From contig JALRME010000015.1 of NCBI GenBank assembly GCA_026120035.1, positions 1 to 64,000 on the forward strand: 64,000 bases of DNA, read 5' to 3'. Under the pieces are notes generated by a model that saw nothing but the letters and a program-made list of their open reading frames with translations, was not told where the DNA came from and did not search any database. Below, piece by piece: positions 13,006-24,894 of this stretch (the first letter of the stretch is position 1; every line of letters starts with the position of its first letter). Both the position numbers and the translations under genes were made by a program. This DNA comes from Coleophoma eucalyptorum (lineage: Eukaryota > Ascomycota > Leotiomycetes > Helotiales > Dermateaceae).

Positions 13006-13530
13006 AACCGAACTCTCATCATTGGAAGTACTAGAGCATAGGGATTCGCGGTAGTGAAGGCCCTACTAGAAGCCGAAGAGCCTTATACTATCCGCGTACT
13101 ATCACGTAACTCGGACTCTGAACTCGTCTATCAAACCTTCAAGCTATATCCCTAGGTTGAATTCGCTAAGGGCTTATTTATAGACTTTGCATCGGTAGAG
13201 AAGGCTCTTGAGGACTACTACGGTGTCTTTATCAATACCGATAGTATGTTGGAACCCTTCCCACTTTCTTTAGCCTTTGGTTTTGAAACACAGTATCTAA
13301 CCCTAAGACTAAGGCTTCATTATAAACGAGCCCGATGAACTATAGGCCGAGGTTCTATATTCGAGGTTACTAACACCATCTCGACGCTTCGCTACTTCGT
13401 CTATAGCAGTATTGACTATTACATATAATTGACCAACTTCAACCCTAAGTATGTCGTACACCATACGAACGGCAAGGGCCGTATGCACACATATGTAGGC
13501 ACTAAGCGCTATTATAGGCTCTTAGTAGCG
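13006..13530 (+). pseudogene. NmrA-like NAD(P)-binding protein, relic
   Basis: Reading from 13010 gives RTLIIGSTRA-stop-GFAVVKALLEAEEPYTIRVLSR, a degraded Rossmann G-x2-G-x2-G loop and first beta-alpha unit, then QTFKLYP-stop-VEFAKGLFIDF and SVEKALEDYYGVFINTD, the usual NmrA-family order. Near 13380-13480 come LRYFVYSSIDYY and LTNFNPKYVVHHTNGKGR, the family's YSS and HxxGKGR blocks. At least three TAG/TAA stops interrupt it at positions where homologues carry Gln or Lys. NmrA-like proteins are redox sensors or reductases; this copy is dead. About 250 bases between the two halves are missing or scrambled. Confidence 0.78.
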
Positions 13531-13597
13531 ATCGATTGTCGAGCTATAGGATTTCGTCAACGACATAGCCGAGTCAATTCCTAATCTCATCTACTTT

Positions 13598-13891
13598 GTG
13601 TGCAATTTAAAGACACCTAGTACCGATGTTTCTAGAGATATAGATATATTAAAGGCATATATCAGACACTACGATACCGCGGACAGCCGGTGGTTTATTA
13701 CCTTAGGGAAACATATCAGTATCGGCCTAGAACAAATACAAGCTGGAGACACGATATATATTTTGTTTGAGTGTTCATATCCTTTTGTTCTACGTCCAGC
13801 TAGTAACTCTTATCGATTATTAGGTGGATGTTTCAAACAGGACTATACGAACGACGTTACGATAGAAATACTAGAGAAGGGACAATTATAA
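13598..13891 (+). pseudogene. HET protein C-terminal fragment
   Basis: The 97-codon frame ends with GDTIYILFECSYPFVLRP, a SYRLLGGC element and EILEKGQL. That is the standard tail of heterokaryon-incompatibility (HET) proteins, in which G-D-x-(V/I)-x-(V/I)-L is followed by P-(F/V)-(V/I)-L-R and a Y-x-(L/F)-(I/L)-G-(E/D)-(C/A)-Y-V-H-G element. The HET domain proper is absent upstream, where the NmrA relic lies. This is a fragment left by rearrangement. Confidence 0.6.
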
Positions 13892-15700
13892 GAAGAGTGG
13901 TTTACTTTATCATAACTATCAATTCTTCTCTCGCTAGGTATCTACTAGCGACCCTTTCTATAACAATCAGTAGGCATCATATACCTTACAATCGAACTTG
14001 ACTTGCTTTTAAGAAATAATATTAGGTGCCGACGTTAAGGAAGTAAACTTGTTCCTAGAATATTTACGTAGTACGATTCAGAGAAACGATATAGGTGGCC
14101 GTAGGACTACCGCGGTATCAATGAATTTTCCGTCTTATGTTATCGCGGACGTTGATTGTATTATGACTATGGAAGTTTATTCTAATAAAGTAGAGTGCGT
14201 TGTATTGCTTATCTTTAACACCCACTTGGAGACTATTAGTTTACCACCGGTATCCGTGGTGAACTATAGTGCGCTACAGGGGCATACAAGCATCCAAGGG
14301 TTATGTTGGGATATATATCCTAATAGCTACAAACCCGGGAAAAGCCTCTAGCTATATAGGTCTCTTACCTGCTTCTACGACGTACCTTTTATAGTGAGTT
14401 CAAGTTTTTAATATATAGCACGAGACTAATCCGATTCAATAATGTCAGGTAATAGCGTTTACCAACAAGTTTTAGAGCTTCCAAGCATGGAAATGAAACC
14501 CATACAGCACTATAGCTCTTAGGCTCTACAGGACCCAAAACTTTGCAAAATTGACTCAGATATCCTTATTACATCCCTGACCGGATCTAAAGTTGCCTAG
14601 TACCGTCGATCCTAGGGGTCAACTTTAAAAACGGCGGAGCTTATAATAGAATATCCTTAGAAGCTCTACAACCTCGGATTAGATTTTAATCAGCCAATGA
14701 CAAGGATACGAGGTATGGTGATCAAATTTCGATCGTGCCTTTCCCCTGCTATCACATCATTGGTCGTCTTATATCATTAGACGAATTCCGGGCCCTATAT
14801 TACTACGAGAAGTAGGGAATAATCCTCTTTCGTATTTCTTTCTTGATACGTTCTTACGAGTACTTTATATACGATATTACTATAGTCAAGGGGCGACCAT
14901 ATTCGAAGGGGGGACGAATGTAAACTAGTGGAATGGGACGAGGCAACGGGACGGTAGAATGTACAATCGATCGGAGGAACCTTGTTCCTACCCGGTAATA
15001 CATATATATTGGTCCCTAGCTATCATACAAATCATTATCGACCTACGGATGAAATAATCGGACTATAGAAATCGGGGTATTGCGTCGATCAACCAACCTA
15101 CCTCCTTCGTAGCTCTTCTTTAGTTGTATCGTTATAGGAATCATTTAGTTAAGACTCCTAACTACTTATGTCTTTGTTATATATTGTTGTATCCCGAGAG
15201 AATGAATTAAACTACCTTAAACCATATATCACCATTTACACTATAAGAATGGGTTTGGTGGGAAAAGCGAAATAGGGTTAGGAATAAGGGTGGTTTTGAC
15301 GCTAAATTCGGCTCGGATAAAGCTTTCGGAATTTTTCTCGTAACTATAGTGGACTCGCTTAGCTCTCGCTTAAGGAATGAGGGGCCTATTCCTAGATTTA
15401 TTAAGTAAGGGAAAGAACCTAATCACACTGAAGTTGGAGGATGCTAACGTTAGGGTAACAAGTACTTTTAGTAAAATTTGGTACCCTTAGAGGGTACTAA
15501 GTTTTCTATATATAGTATAAAGCTACACACCAAATACTAACAGCCTAACAGCAAGCGCGATACCGTTAGTGATAATATCTAAATACAAATGTAAAGGAAA
15601 AGGGGGTTTATACTTTGTCAGAAGAAATGAAAAGTGACGCCACCGATAGTGATAGCTAAATGCAAACAAAGGAAAAAGAAGTTTATACCATACCAGTCAG
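13892..15700. other. Decayed intergenic DNA
   Basis: AT- and TpA-rich. One 100-codon frame at 14049-14351 (+) has no recognisable family. No repeats or RNA genes seen. The composition changes sharply at about 15.7 kb, where the intact gene begins. Confidence 0.4.
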
Positions 15701-18700
15701 TCAATTGCAGGGATAATTATCAGCCGTTATATCACAAGTTACCCAGTTGTTGAAAGCGGTAGCTAGATCGCACACGGGGATTTTGTTAACACCGCCGGAG
15801 TTGATACCATTCTCCCAGATGCTATCCATATCAGACGCCTTTGTAGGATCGGAATAAGTCCAACCGTTTGACTTGCCATTACTGGTATAACCATTGACGG
15901 CCCTGTAATATGCAAGTTAGACTTCTTTTTAGACAAGGTGGATAATAAAAGAAAATAATAAACGTCGCCGACTACTTCTCCAAAAGAACGGTGTGATAGA
16001 GATTAGACTTACGCGATAGTGAGGTTCGCAATAGTAACTCCACCCCAATTACTTCCATCTAACGAGTCGACACCAAAAGGCTCGTAGAATTTAGTAGGCG
16101 CACAAGTAGTGGAACCTACGCCGTGCACACCAGAACAGTCAGTGTTACAATCACGGGCGTCGAGCAGATAATACAGAGCGTCGTTATAACAGACAGCCAT
16201 GGCGTTAGCTGTATCCTGTGAGATGTAGTCGTGGAAATAGCTAGGATATGTATCGGAGCAGTCGTAACCCGTATCAATAACAACAGGGTGTGCATTTTCA
16301 TTACTTAAAGACCAAGCGTAAGGAATCAGAACAGAATAAAGAGACTGTTCTAAGGCAGCCTGTGCATCAAGATCTCCTGAGGTCGATGTAGATTCCATTA
16401 CTTGGCCCTCATCGATGACGCGGTAGAGGTCCGCAACGCTAGTGGCGCTTCCATTGAAAAGGTTTGTATTGGTGTTAGAGATAGCTGTCGCTGCGGTCTT
16501 GACCATCTGTCCCATATAATAGGACAGCGTGTTGGTGTTGTCATCCGCGACAGCCCTGTAATGTATGTTTGATTAGAAATTTTCTTACCCTAGTACATAT
16601 CGATAGGAGGGTGAAGTCTTACCAGATACTAGATGCCTTCAGTAAAGTTATACCATTGCTCACTATGTTATTGGTCGAGTCTTTGGCAACTGCTAGCCAA
16701 TTTTCATTTTGCTTGCCAACCATCTCCTTCCAGACTGCAGATGAAGTATTAGTAAACCAATTACATCTTCCAGACGATTTGAGAGACTTACATTTATTCC
16801 ACAAAGGTGCCATGGTGAGCGCATAGAACAATCCGAGCACGGTCAAGATATTATCAATCTCGGCATCCACATCTTCGATCTGGGCGAAGGTAGATGAGAA
16901 CACGCCAATACTTGACTCCATATCAGTCTCGGCGCTGCTACAGGAGTCATATGCATTGTAAAGGAACTTTTAAAATGGTCAGCTAATTTCAAAATGAAGA
17001 GTATACAGGGCATAGGAATTTACTTACCCCGTGTATCGTTACGAATGAATTTAGGAGAAAGTAGCCAGCGGGATGATTGACATCAGAACATTCAGAGCTG
17101 CTCTCGCAGCCTACGTTTGCAGCAGTATTTCCGCAGTTCATATTCTCGGGCCCGTTAAAGTAATTGCTCACGTATTCGGTGAAAGTGAGGGTGGTGGAGT
17201 CCTGTTCGTAAAAGTAGTCGAGAAGGACAATCTCAAAGGCAGTACCTGTGTCAACATCTAGCCAGCGGGTAGCTTGGTCTTGATCCGCATTTGTAATGCC
17301 TGGGTTTTCACAGTCAATGGTTTGAAATGGAAGATTCGTGGCAGTCTGTGTGGCGGTCATGGCACAGGCCAACGTCTCGAAGTTCCAAATTATGGTGTCA
17401 TATTCGTCTCCGCTCGCACTACCGCCCGCGTTGGCATTGCACCAGCTGTCGCCTTGGTCGTGGCTCACTATGACTAAAGTGCTACTGGGAGTAGTAGTGC
17501 CGGCGCCAGTACCAGTACCAGTCCCAGTTCCGGTGCCAGTAGTAGTGGTGGCGGGGATGGGCAGATTGGGGTCTACATAAGGGCTCTCGTCGTCCCCAGT
17601 ATGGTCACCCGTACACAGATTGTATGAGGTCCAGGCAATGTTATTGAACGACTGAAGGATAACGTGCTGGTCAGCGCGACCGTCACCGTTGAAATCTGGG
17701 TAGTAGGTACAAGTCCCAGCACTGTGAAAGCTTGGGTCAGTCACTGTTCGTATATATATTGAAAGCACACAGAGGGAAACAAAAAGTACTTACGCATTTC
17801 CAGCATAGGCATACGCTGGCATATTACTGGAATCTACATCCCAATGGTAGCTTGAGCCAGCGATATCCTGAGGACCATCATTATAGTAGACATAACCGTC
17901 ACCCGAGAACTTCTCAGTCCATATGATATCATCCTTACCATCGCCGTTAACATCACCAAACTGGAAGTTGGCTCGGTCATAGCCCTTCGTACCGAAGAAT
18001 TGCTCGTTATAAGTCCAGGAGCCATCAGTCTCGTGGACATAACCTGACATACGGCCATCCGGCTCAATACAAACGTAATCGTCCCGTCCATTACCGCTAA
18101 TATCAGCCCAACGTATAGGTAAATCGTGGATTCCAAGGCCCTTCGTCTGAGAGCAAGAGAGTAATGAGGCAGGATCAGCTTGGTACTCCCAGCTCCAAGT
18201 GGTTCCATCGTATTGGTTGATAAAAACAGACACATGGTTATTATTATCAGGGTCAACCCAAATAATATCGTCTTTACCGTCACCATCGAAATCTGATAGA
18301 TGGAGATCTCGACGGTCGAGATCCTTGCCGATAAGTACTTGCGGATCGAAAAGGTCTTGTTGTGGCTGCGTCCAGTAGCTTTCACCATCGGTAATGTAGT
18401 CATTACCGCCGTTTCGAAAGATAATCATCTTGCCAAACGAATACGACCACACATAATCCATACGCCCAGTGCCCATCATGTCACCATATTTGTCGCCATC
18501 AGCTTTGAGTTTGGCTGATCCACTACCTTGGTTTTTCCACACCTTCATATTGAATATATGTTTATCGCCATCGGCTGTGTGTTCCATATAGACGTAATCC
18601 TGACGACCCAGCAGCGAAAATGCCTCGGGTTCGCCATAGATACGTGCGAAATGGATACGGTTACGGTCGACATCGCCATCAAAACTTGCTGTGTGAGTTG

Positions 18701-20454
18701 GGCCACTCGACTCGCCTGTATAGAAACCCTGGCGCCAAGCGACATTGAGGCCATTGCCCTCGCTGCCTACCGCACAACTACGAGAATTGGTGTATGTGTA
18801 AGTGGTTCCGGTATCAGACGTCCACATCCAGTCATCCCTTCCATCACCGTTAAGGTCCTCGAAGTGGACACCGGCGAGATCGCCCTTGTCGCCACCGCTC
18901 CACCTTGTACCAAGGGACTGCCAGTAGCTAGGTGAATCACCAGTACCGCCATTTCTCCAGACATGAGCGGTACCATCCGTGTCGAGGCCAATAAAATCAG
19001 CACGGCCATCACCGTCGATATCACCTAACCGGACCTGCGCCTGAGGAAAATTTGAATCAGCTTCCTTGATCAAACCTATAGATGTCCAAGTCGGGCCACT
19101 GGTACCGCTACCGTCGCCGTTGTTGATAACTCCATAAAGCGCGCCGTCAGGGTTAGAAATACAGACGAAATCATCGAGGCCATCTCCATTCAAATCAATG
19201 AAGTGTAAGCCACGAGGAATACATTGGTTCGGAAAGTTCGTCATATCGTCGATCTTGGTCATAACTCCATCACCATCGTTTCTCCAGAGAGCATAGGTAA
19301 TAGACCCGTCCGTTTCGTTGATCCAACCAAGTAAATCATCACGGTCCTGGCGGAAGAGACGGGCGAAGCTCCATTGGTTTCTATCCCAGTCACTGGTAAT
19401 GGTTACGAGAGTACCCATTTCGGAACTATCGTGGTAATAGATACCGTCATCATACCCACTACCAGTTTGCGTATTAGCACCTGCACTCACGCCAGAACCG
19501 GCGGTCTTGGTACAGTCAGATGTTACCGAATCCAGATCGGCGTCCTGGGGTACCTTAATTGCGCCGTCTGCGTCCGCTTGGGCGATAGTTGCCCAAAAGC
19601 CACCAGCCATCCTTTTGTAGCCGTCGTCAGTTGGGTGAGTACCATCACTACTAATATCATCGATAGTGATCCAACCATCAAAGTCTGTCAAGTAGATCGG
19701 CTTGCCTTGACTTTGGAGAGATGCGACGAGCGATCTGTAGTTGGCATTAACAATGGCACTATTAGTATTAACCGATGCGACGCCATTAATCAAGACTGTT
19801 GATACGACGATAACTGTTGTATCACCGATATTAGTCCATAAATCGTCAATCATGGACTCCAAACGCGTATGGGCGTTCGCTACGTCGATATTATCGACAC
19901 AGTCATTGGTGCCAGCATTGATAAGAACCACATTAGGTTTATAGGTGTAGTCGGCCTCCGATGCGGTATGTATTTGAGTAATAACGTAACCAGGAGTGGC
20001 TTCGACATCCTAAAATTCTGTTAATATATCATGTTTGTTCTCTTGGACAGAGACCATACATTATCTTCCATGTTACCGTTGGACTTGGTGCCAACCATGT
20101 TGACATCGTAACCCTCCCATCTTAGTTGATTCCTCAACGGCAAACGGAAGCTATAAATCTTCCATTAGCTTTGGATCGAATAAAGCCATCTTATGGTTGC
20201 CCCTACCCATTACTATCACTTGATTTGAGTCCCCAGACGATGGAGGCTCCAAGGGCTAAGATTCTAAGGTCAACGAGATCTCTCTTTACCAGAGATCCGC
20301 CGCGGACTGGTAGTACGGAGGCCGTGGGCATAGGTGTAGGTGTAGGCAGATTGGGATTGATTGGACTGCCAAGAACTAGTTTGTCGCTGATGGCGAGTAG
20401 CGCCGCGCAGAGGGAGAAAAGAGAGTGGACAGCTCTCATCGCGAAGATGATCAC
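15701..20454 (-). CDS. Secreted SGNH-hydrolase / FG-GAP (VCBS) repeat protein, about 1448 aa
   Basis: Seven exons splice in one frame: 20207-20454, 20060-20150, 17794-20009, 17028-17730, 16623-16966, 16013-16555, 15701-15902 (4347 coding bases). Residues 1-30 form a signal peptide (a second Met at 6 is an alternative start). An SGNH hydrolase domain follows: block I LALGASIVWG with candidate nucleophile Ser71, GTND at 146-149, and the D-x2-H pair at Asp235/His238 in SSDGTHP. Then come about six D-x-(D/N)-G-(D/N)-G-x-x-D calcium-type motifs of FG-GAP/VCBS repeats, a seventh after the third intron, a Thr/Gly linker (17505-17550) and about 480 Cys-rich residues I cannot assign. SGNH domains of this kind are esterases (acetylxylan or CE3-like). 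I infer an extracellular polysaccharide-associated esterase. It is undamaged between RIP-degraded flanks. The acceptors at 17731 and 16967 are the least certain joins. Confidence 0.88.
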
Positions 20455-23015
20455 TTTGTATTAGGTATTAGAATGAGAGCCCGAGTTGGTCTTGGAATCA
20501 ACATCGCTGAGCGGCATGCTGGCATCTTTTATACGCAGAAGGAGCAGTCTCCATTCACAGGGTCCGAAGTCTCGCAATCGAACGCTCCAGCATAGATCTG
20601 CCCTTAGGGTGGATTCCCGCTTATTGTCGTGAAAAGCATACTACTTTTGACATGAAGCTAAATCAATCTTGTGTTGTAAAGTAGTTGTACTTAGAAAATA
20701 ACCTATAATCTGACATCCAATTTCATAACCAATTTTTAATAATAAGCTTATAGACAAAATAGACTCTAGGCAACGAAGAGCGCAAGGCGGAGTAGTATAT
20801 ATTGGTCATCTACTAGATTAGGAAGCAATCCCGGCCTACCATCGCTTACATGCCAGGCTGCTCTTGGCAATCCGTCTTACAATAATAACCCACTATTTAA
20901 CTCTAGTTATCCCTTTCTAGAATTCACATAGATTAGATATAAGCGATAAGATAAATGATAAAATGAGATCGGTTTAAAAATTCTAAGCCTTAGTATATCT
21001 TTTATAAGTGGTACGTGATTAGCAACGAGTAATAGGAGGCGAGCTAGAGGAGATTGACCTAATATATCTAACTAGTCTGCAAAAGTATTGGGCCAGAGTG
21101 GAGGCGATGCCACGTGCCACGAAACCTATCTTTATTTTCAGCGACCAATTTCAGGGGGTCAAAAACCAAGGGCTGTATTTACATCTAGAATTACTACGAA
21201 TAATCACCGTATTACTATCACCTCTATTGCTTACCTGTGACTCTACCAGTAGCCTTTATAGTGATTTTTATAGATGTAGATTAAGTGGAAGAGGAGGTAA
21301 GACTACTAGATATCGCTGGGTTACTTAGTAGTATTTATAGCTAGTTCGTCGCCGCCTATTCAAGGAATTAGTTAGTCTTTCAATCATATAGAAGGTAACT
21401 GTTAGTAAACTTAAGAAGAAAAGGATAGCCCGGAAAATATTACTATAGATATAATAGTCGATATACGAAAAAGAAACTTCCTATATACATGAAGTGGCGT
21501 GGCCATCCCTTGTGAATCCAATTTTACCACTACTACACAATCGAAATTACATAGTACCGGATAGGATATAACTAAGAGCGAAACTTTAGCATCGACAAGG
21601 AATTCACCCAAAAAGGCTGACAGCCCCGAAGTGTAGAAACTCTTCAGCACCCTTGTCACGTGGGAATCGAAGTCCTGGACTACGAAGCTTTTACCATATA
21701 GAAGGGGAATTGGCGTCGCTGGTTCTTTAATCCATTTTAATAGATAACTAAACAACACAAGTATAGAATTCGAGTTCGATGAAAATCATTGGTAATAGAA
21801 CTCGCCTGCAATACCTATTTTGAGGTGTTCTGCTGGGAAGTCGCCGAATTCGAACTCACCCATCGGGATCTATATCTAATAGGAAAACAATTCCACTCTC
21901 AGTCGTTTGACTTTTCAGAAGCACAATAGAGTATCATGGCTGACTAGACTTTAGCGCTATCCCTGCCCAAATCCTTTAGTCTGGAGACGTCAGACATCAA
22001 AAGTGGACCGACTGCTGCCTAATGGGTAAGGATCACGACATCACTCGCTGACGATAAATTTCAGTCTGACGGCCGGCAAGGGGCGGCTCGTTACCAACTG
22101 CCGAAGCCCATCTAATTGACTACGCGTAACCCTCTCTCCTTCTCTGCGTCAGTTCATGGGAAGCATGCAACCAGATCCACACAGAATGCAACCCAACTAG
22201 AAAACTAGAACTTTTCTCTAGCTTTGAAATCAATGTGCCTGATTTAATTCACACAAAGTATTTATTGCCAGATCCCTGTCCAATTCTCCTAAGATCCAGG
22301 TACTCTCCGAGTCCCTCTAACGCTCGAGCGGCAGAGCCATCATATCTGATCATATCCTGGTCTCTCGGCCCTTGTTTTGAGGGGCCTTAGAGTAGATTAG
22401 GAGGTGAAATCAGAAATGCGAGAGAATCATGGCTCGATAGTGATCTAGAAAAATAATGCCGTTAGGCGTGGGTTTGAAGTATCGTACGGTTCCCTTTAAT
22501 ATTCCTTCAAACTCACCAGCTTCCGGGCATTACGCTCACGTCAGTCCCCTCGGACACCGAAATCTTCAATCCTGACAATGCGATGCATGATTTCCCTCAT
22601 GTAATATAGGACCCAAATGCTTGTTAGACCTTGTTCCTCTACTTATAGGAATGTTGAGGTCGCGGTAAAGATCCCTATGGAATATTTGTGTTTGTCCTTA
22701 GTATCTCTTCTTAGTGGCCGTCAATTGATCTGAATCTGGATGTCCATTCACTCCAGGACATATTCAAGCAGCTTGGTTAATTAGTCAGCATTGTGATTGC
22801 AGGCTACGGGTCGATCGCCGGCCAAGTCAGACCGCCATAAAGATAGGATCGAGACATAAGCAGCAATCGAAATGCCATCTATGCACAGGAAACCGAGGTC
22901 TGATCTGTCTCTAATCTTCTCCCTTCCAAGTGAGCTTACGTTAAAGAATGATTAGTTCAGATTGAAGCTACGTTTCTTCCGTGTATGTTGAATCCCACGT
23001 CCTTGACAAATGTCT
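20455..23015. other. Intergenic; 5' flank of the esterase gene, then decayed DNA
   Basis: The first 200 bases are the probable promoter of the minus-strand esterase gene. The rest is stop-dense. A 115-codon frame at 21411-21758 (minus) and a 76-codon frame at 21098-21328 (plus) match nothing I recognise. GC content varies, with a less AT-rich patch at 21.9-22.9 kb that has no long frame. Confidence 0.4.
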
Positions 23016-23800
23016 ACAACCACGGGCCCTAGGTGTTCGCCTCTGCGAGCTCCCAGAAGAGTTTCCCATGCGCCTCTCCGTCGACCTTGAAAATAGCCGT
23101 GTCGTCCGTCTTCCGTTCGTCGACATAATAGAACCTACAAACTGTTAGTCCCTCACTAGCACATTCAAGGATTACGAGAATGGCATACTTAAATCCTCGG
23201 TCTTTGTGTACAGCCGCAACAGCTATCATTATGTATGCTAACGCCGACTTGCTAGCGCCCACGTCCATAAACGACGGGAGGCTGTAGTGTTCAGGATATT
23301 CCCCGTAAAGAAAAACGACCTTGCGGTATAGGCAGAGAGCTCCGCGAAGCCGAGGATGGCTTGTTATACAACGACGAAAGCACTAGTGGTGTTGATGGCT
23401 ATGTCTTGGTTAAGAGAAGCCAACGGGATCGCGAACGGGTCATTGGGAGGAGGAGGCGTAAAAGCGGCGGCTGCGAACCATCAGCAGATATTCTGATCGA
23501 GTCCTTCGGTACCAAGATTTAATATTATAAATGACTATGCTCGGGATACCTAGCACTTTTTTCACCTTTGTAAAAGCATTAATAATATCATTGGGGTTGG
23601 CGAAGTCGGTAGTAAGTTCAGCTATACCGATACGACGTTCGTAATAGGAGTTACTATTATATTCCTTTTCGCGGATAAGGTCAATCTCGAGACGGACTTC
23701 CCCTACCTTAATACTTAGTGAGAGCGCATCAAGGCTCGCCCGATTATCACAAAGATCCTATAGGACCGGGATGCGGCTATAGGGGCTAAGTAAAAGCATG
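23016..23800 (-). pseudogene. Short-chain dehydrogenase/reductase-like gene, RIP-degraded
   Basis: Read on the minus strand, 23480 down to 23300 gives FTPPPPNDPFAIPLASLNQD, then INTTSAFVVV-stop-QAILGFAEL. The stop at 23364-23366 is TAA where homologues have CAA (Gln). The following block at 23029-23300 reads NILNTTASRRL (frame slipped) and then DVGASKSALAYIMIAVA...DRGFKYA, matching the fungal SDR subgroup with a TGNxLN motif and an active-site region shifted from the classical YxxxK. Upstream, 23530-23720 gives the NPNDIINAFTKVKKVLGIPSIVIYN beta-alpha unit. Several frames are needed, so it is dead. Substrate unknown. Confidence 0.72.
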
Positions 23801-24890
23801 ATTGGAGTTAAGGGAATTTGTCTATCAAGATCCACTTCACTACTAGGACTATAATATATTAATAAAGTGTTAACGAAATAAATCAACCTCCATCGTACCA
23901 AAATTATTACATATAGGACTCTATAGATCTTATAAGTTTATTATCCCTATTCTCTTTTTTCATTAGGTCTTTACTCTAATCTGGTAGCCTATACTAGCGT
24001 TATGTAGAGAACTCTATCTATAATTTTAGGCTTGTGAATCTCCTGATCCTATTTTATTAATTTCACTCAAGTGAAATAACAAATAATATTTAACAAGCTA
24101 GTAAAAAGTCTTGATATCGCTCGACTAGAGATCCACGGCCTATTCTCATCTTATCGTTGTATACTTGGCTAACTACCTTCCCTACCTTGTAGTACTAAGG
24201 CTCTCACCCTAGCTATCTTGTTCGTTTCTTTACAAGGAGGGAGGGGGAGCCGAATCAATGAAAAAGGGAATGCTTTTATCTCATAGTAATTATTAATTGT
24301 GATTTAAAATCATAGGTCTATGTCATAGGTTATTCTATAGATTTAGAGACATAGAAGGTACCCCGAGGATAATACGAGGAGAAAGGATTCATTATTAAGA
24401 ATCAGATATTTATAGAATCAATTTATCGTCGCTATTACGATTACGACGACGATAACTGGTTTATCTTTGTATTTTAATATATGATTCAAATTAATCAAGA
24501 AACTCGATATTCTCGAATTGAAGCTCCCAAGTAGGCCTACGGGATTATACTCATTGAGTGTTATTAATTCAAATTGCTCTAACACATCACTACTGAAATA
24601 ATGTTCCCGTCTCTGGTTTTCTGGCAACAGAGTCGAATGGCAGCGAGAACATGCGAGCCCCGGTAAAAACAGCGTGACGGAGCTGTTTTGGACCCGCATA
24701 TCCGTCAGTTCCATAAGCAAAGTATACTGATTACATCTTCATTGTTTGCTGGTCCTAAATCTATTTTTCCCCTTCTGCTCTTGATGCCATCATTTACCGT
24801 CTATATACCGTGTTCTCTCTTCCTTCTTTATTATTGTACCGCTGTAGGGTTCAAAAGTTACGCTATCATTCATCGAGGTTGAGAAAACAC
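23801..24890. other. Decayed intergenic DNA
   Basis: AT-rich, with a 100-codon frame at 24418-24720 (minus) of no known family. It includes the presumed promoter of the regulator relic starting at 24895. Confidence 0.4.
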
Positions 24891-24894
24891 GCTG

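Noticed and set aside
18528..19802. Long plus frames across the esterase gene
   Set aside because: Shadows of the minus-strand FG-GAP coding sequence, whose repeats, splice sites and codon pattern are clear.
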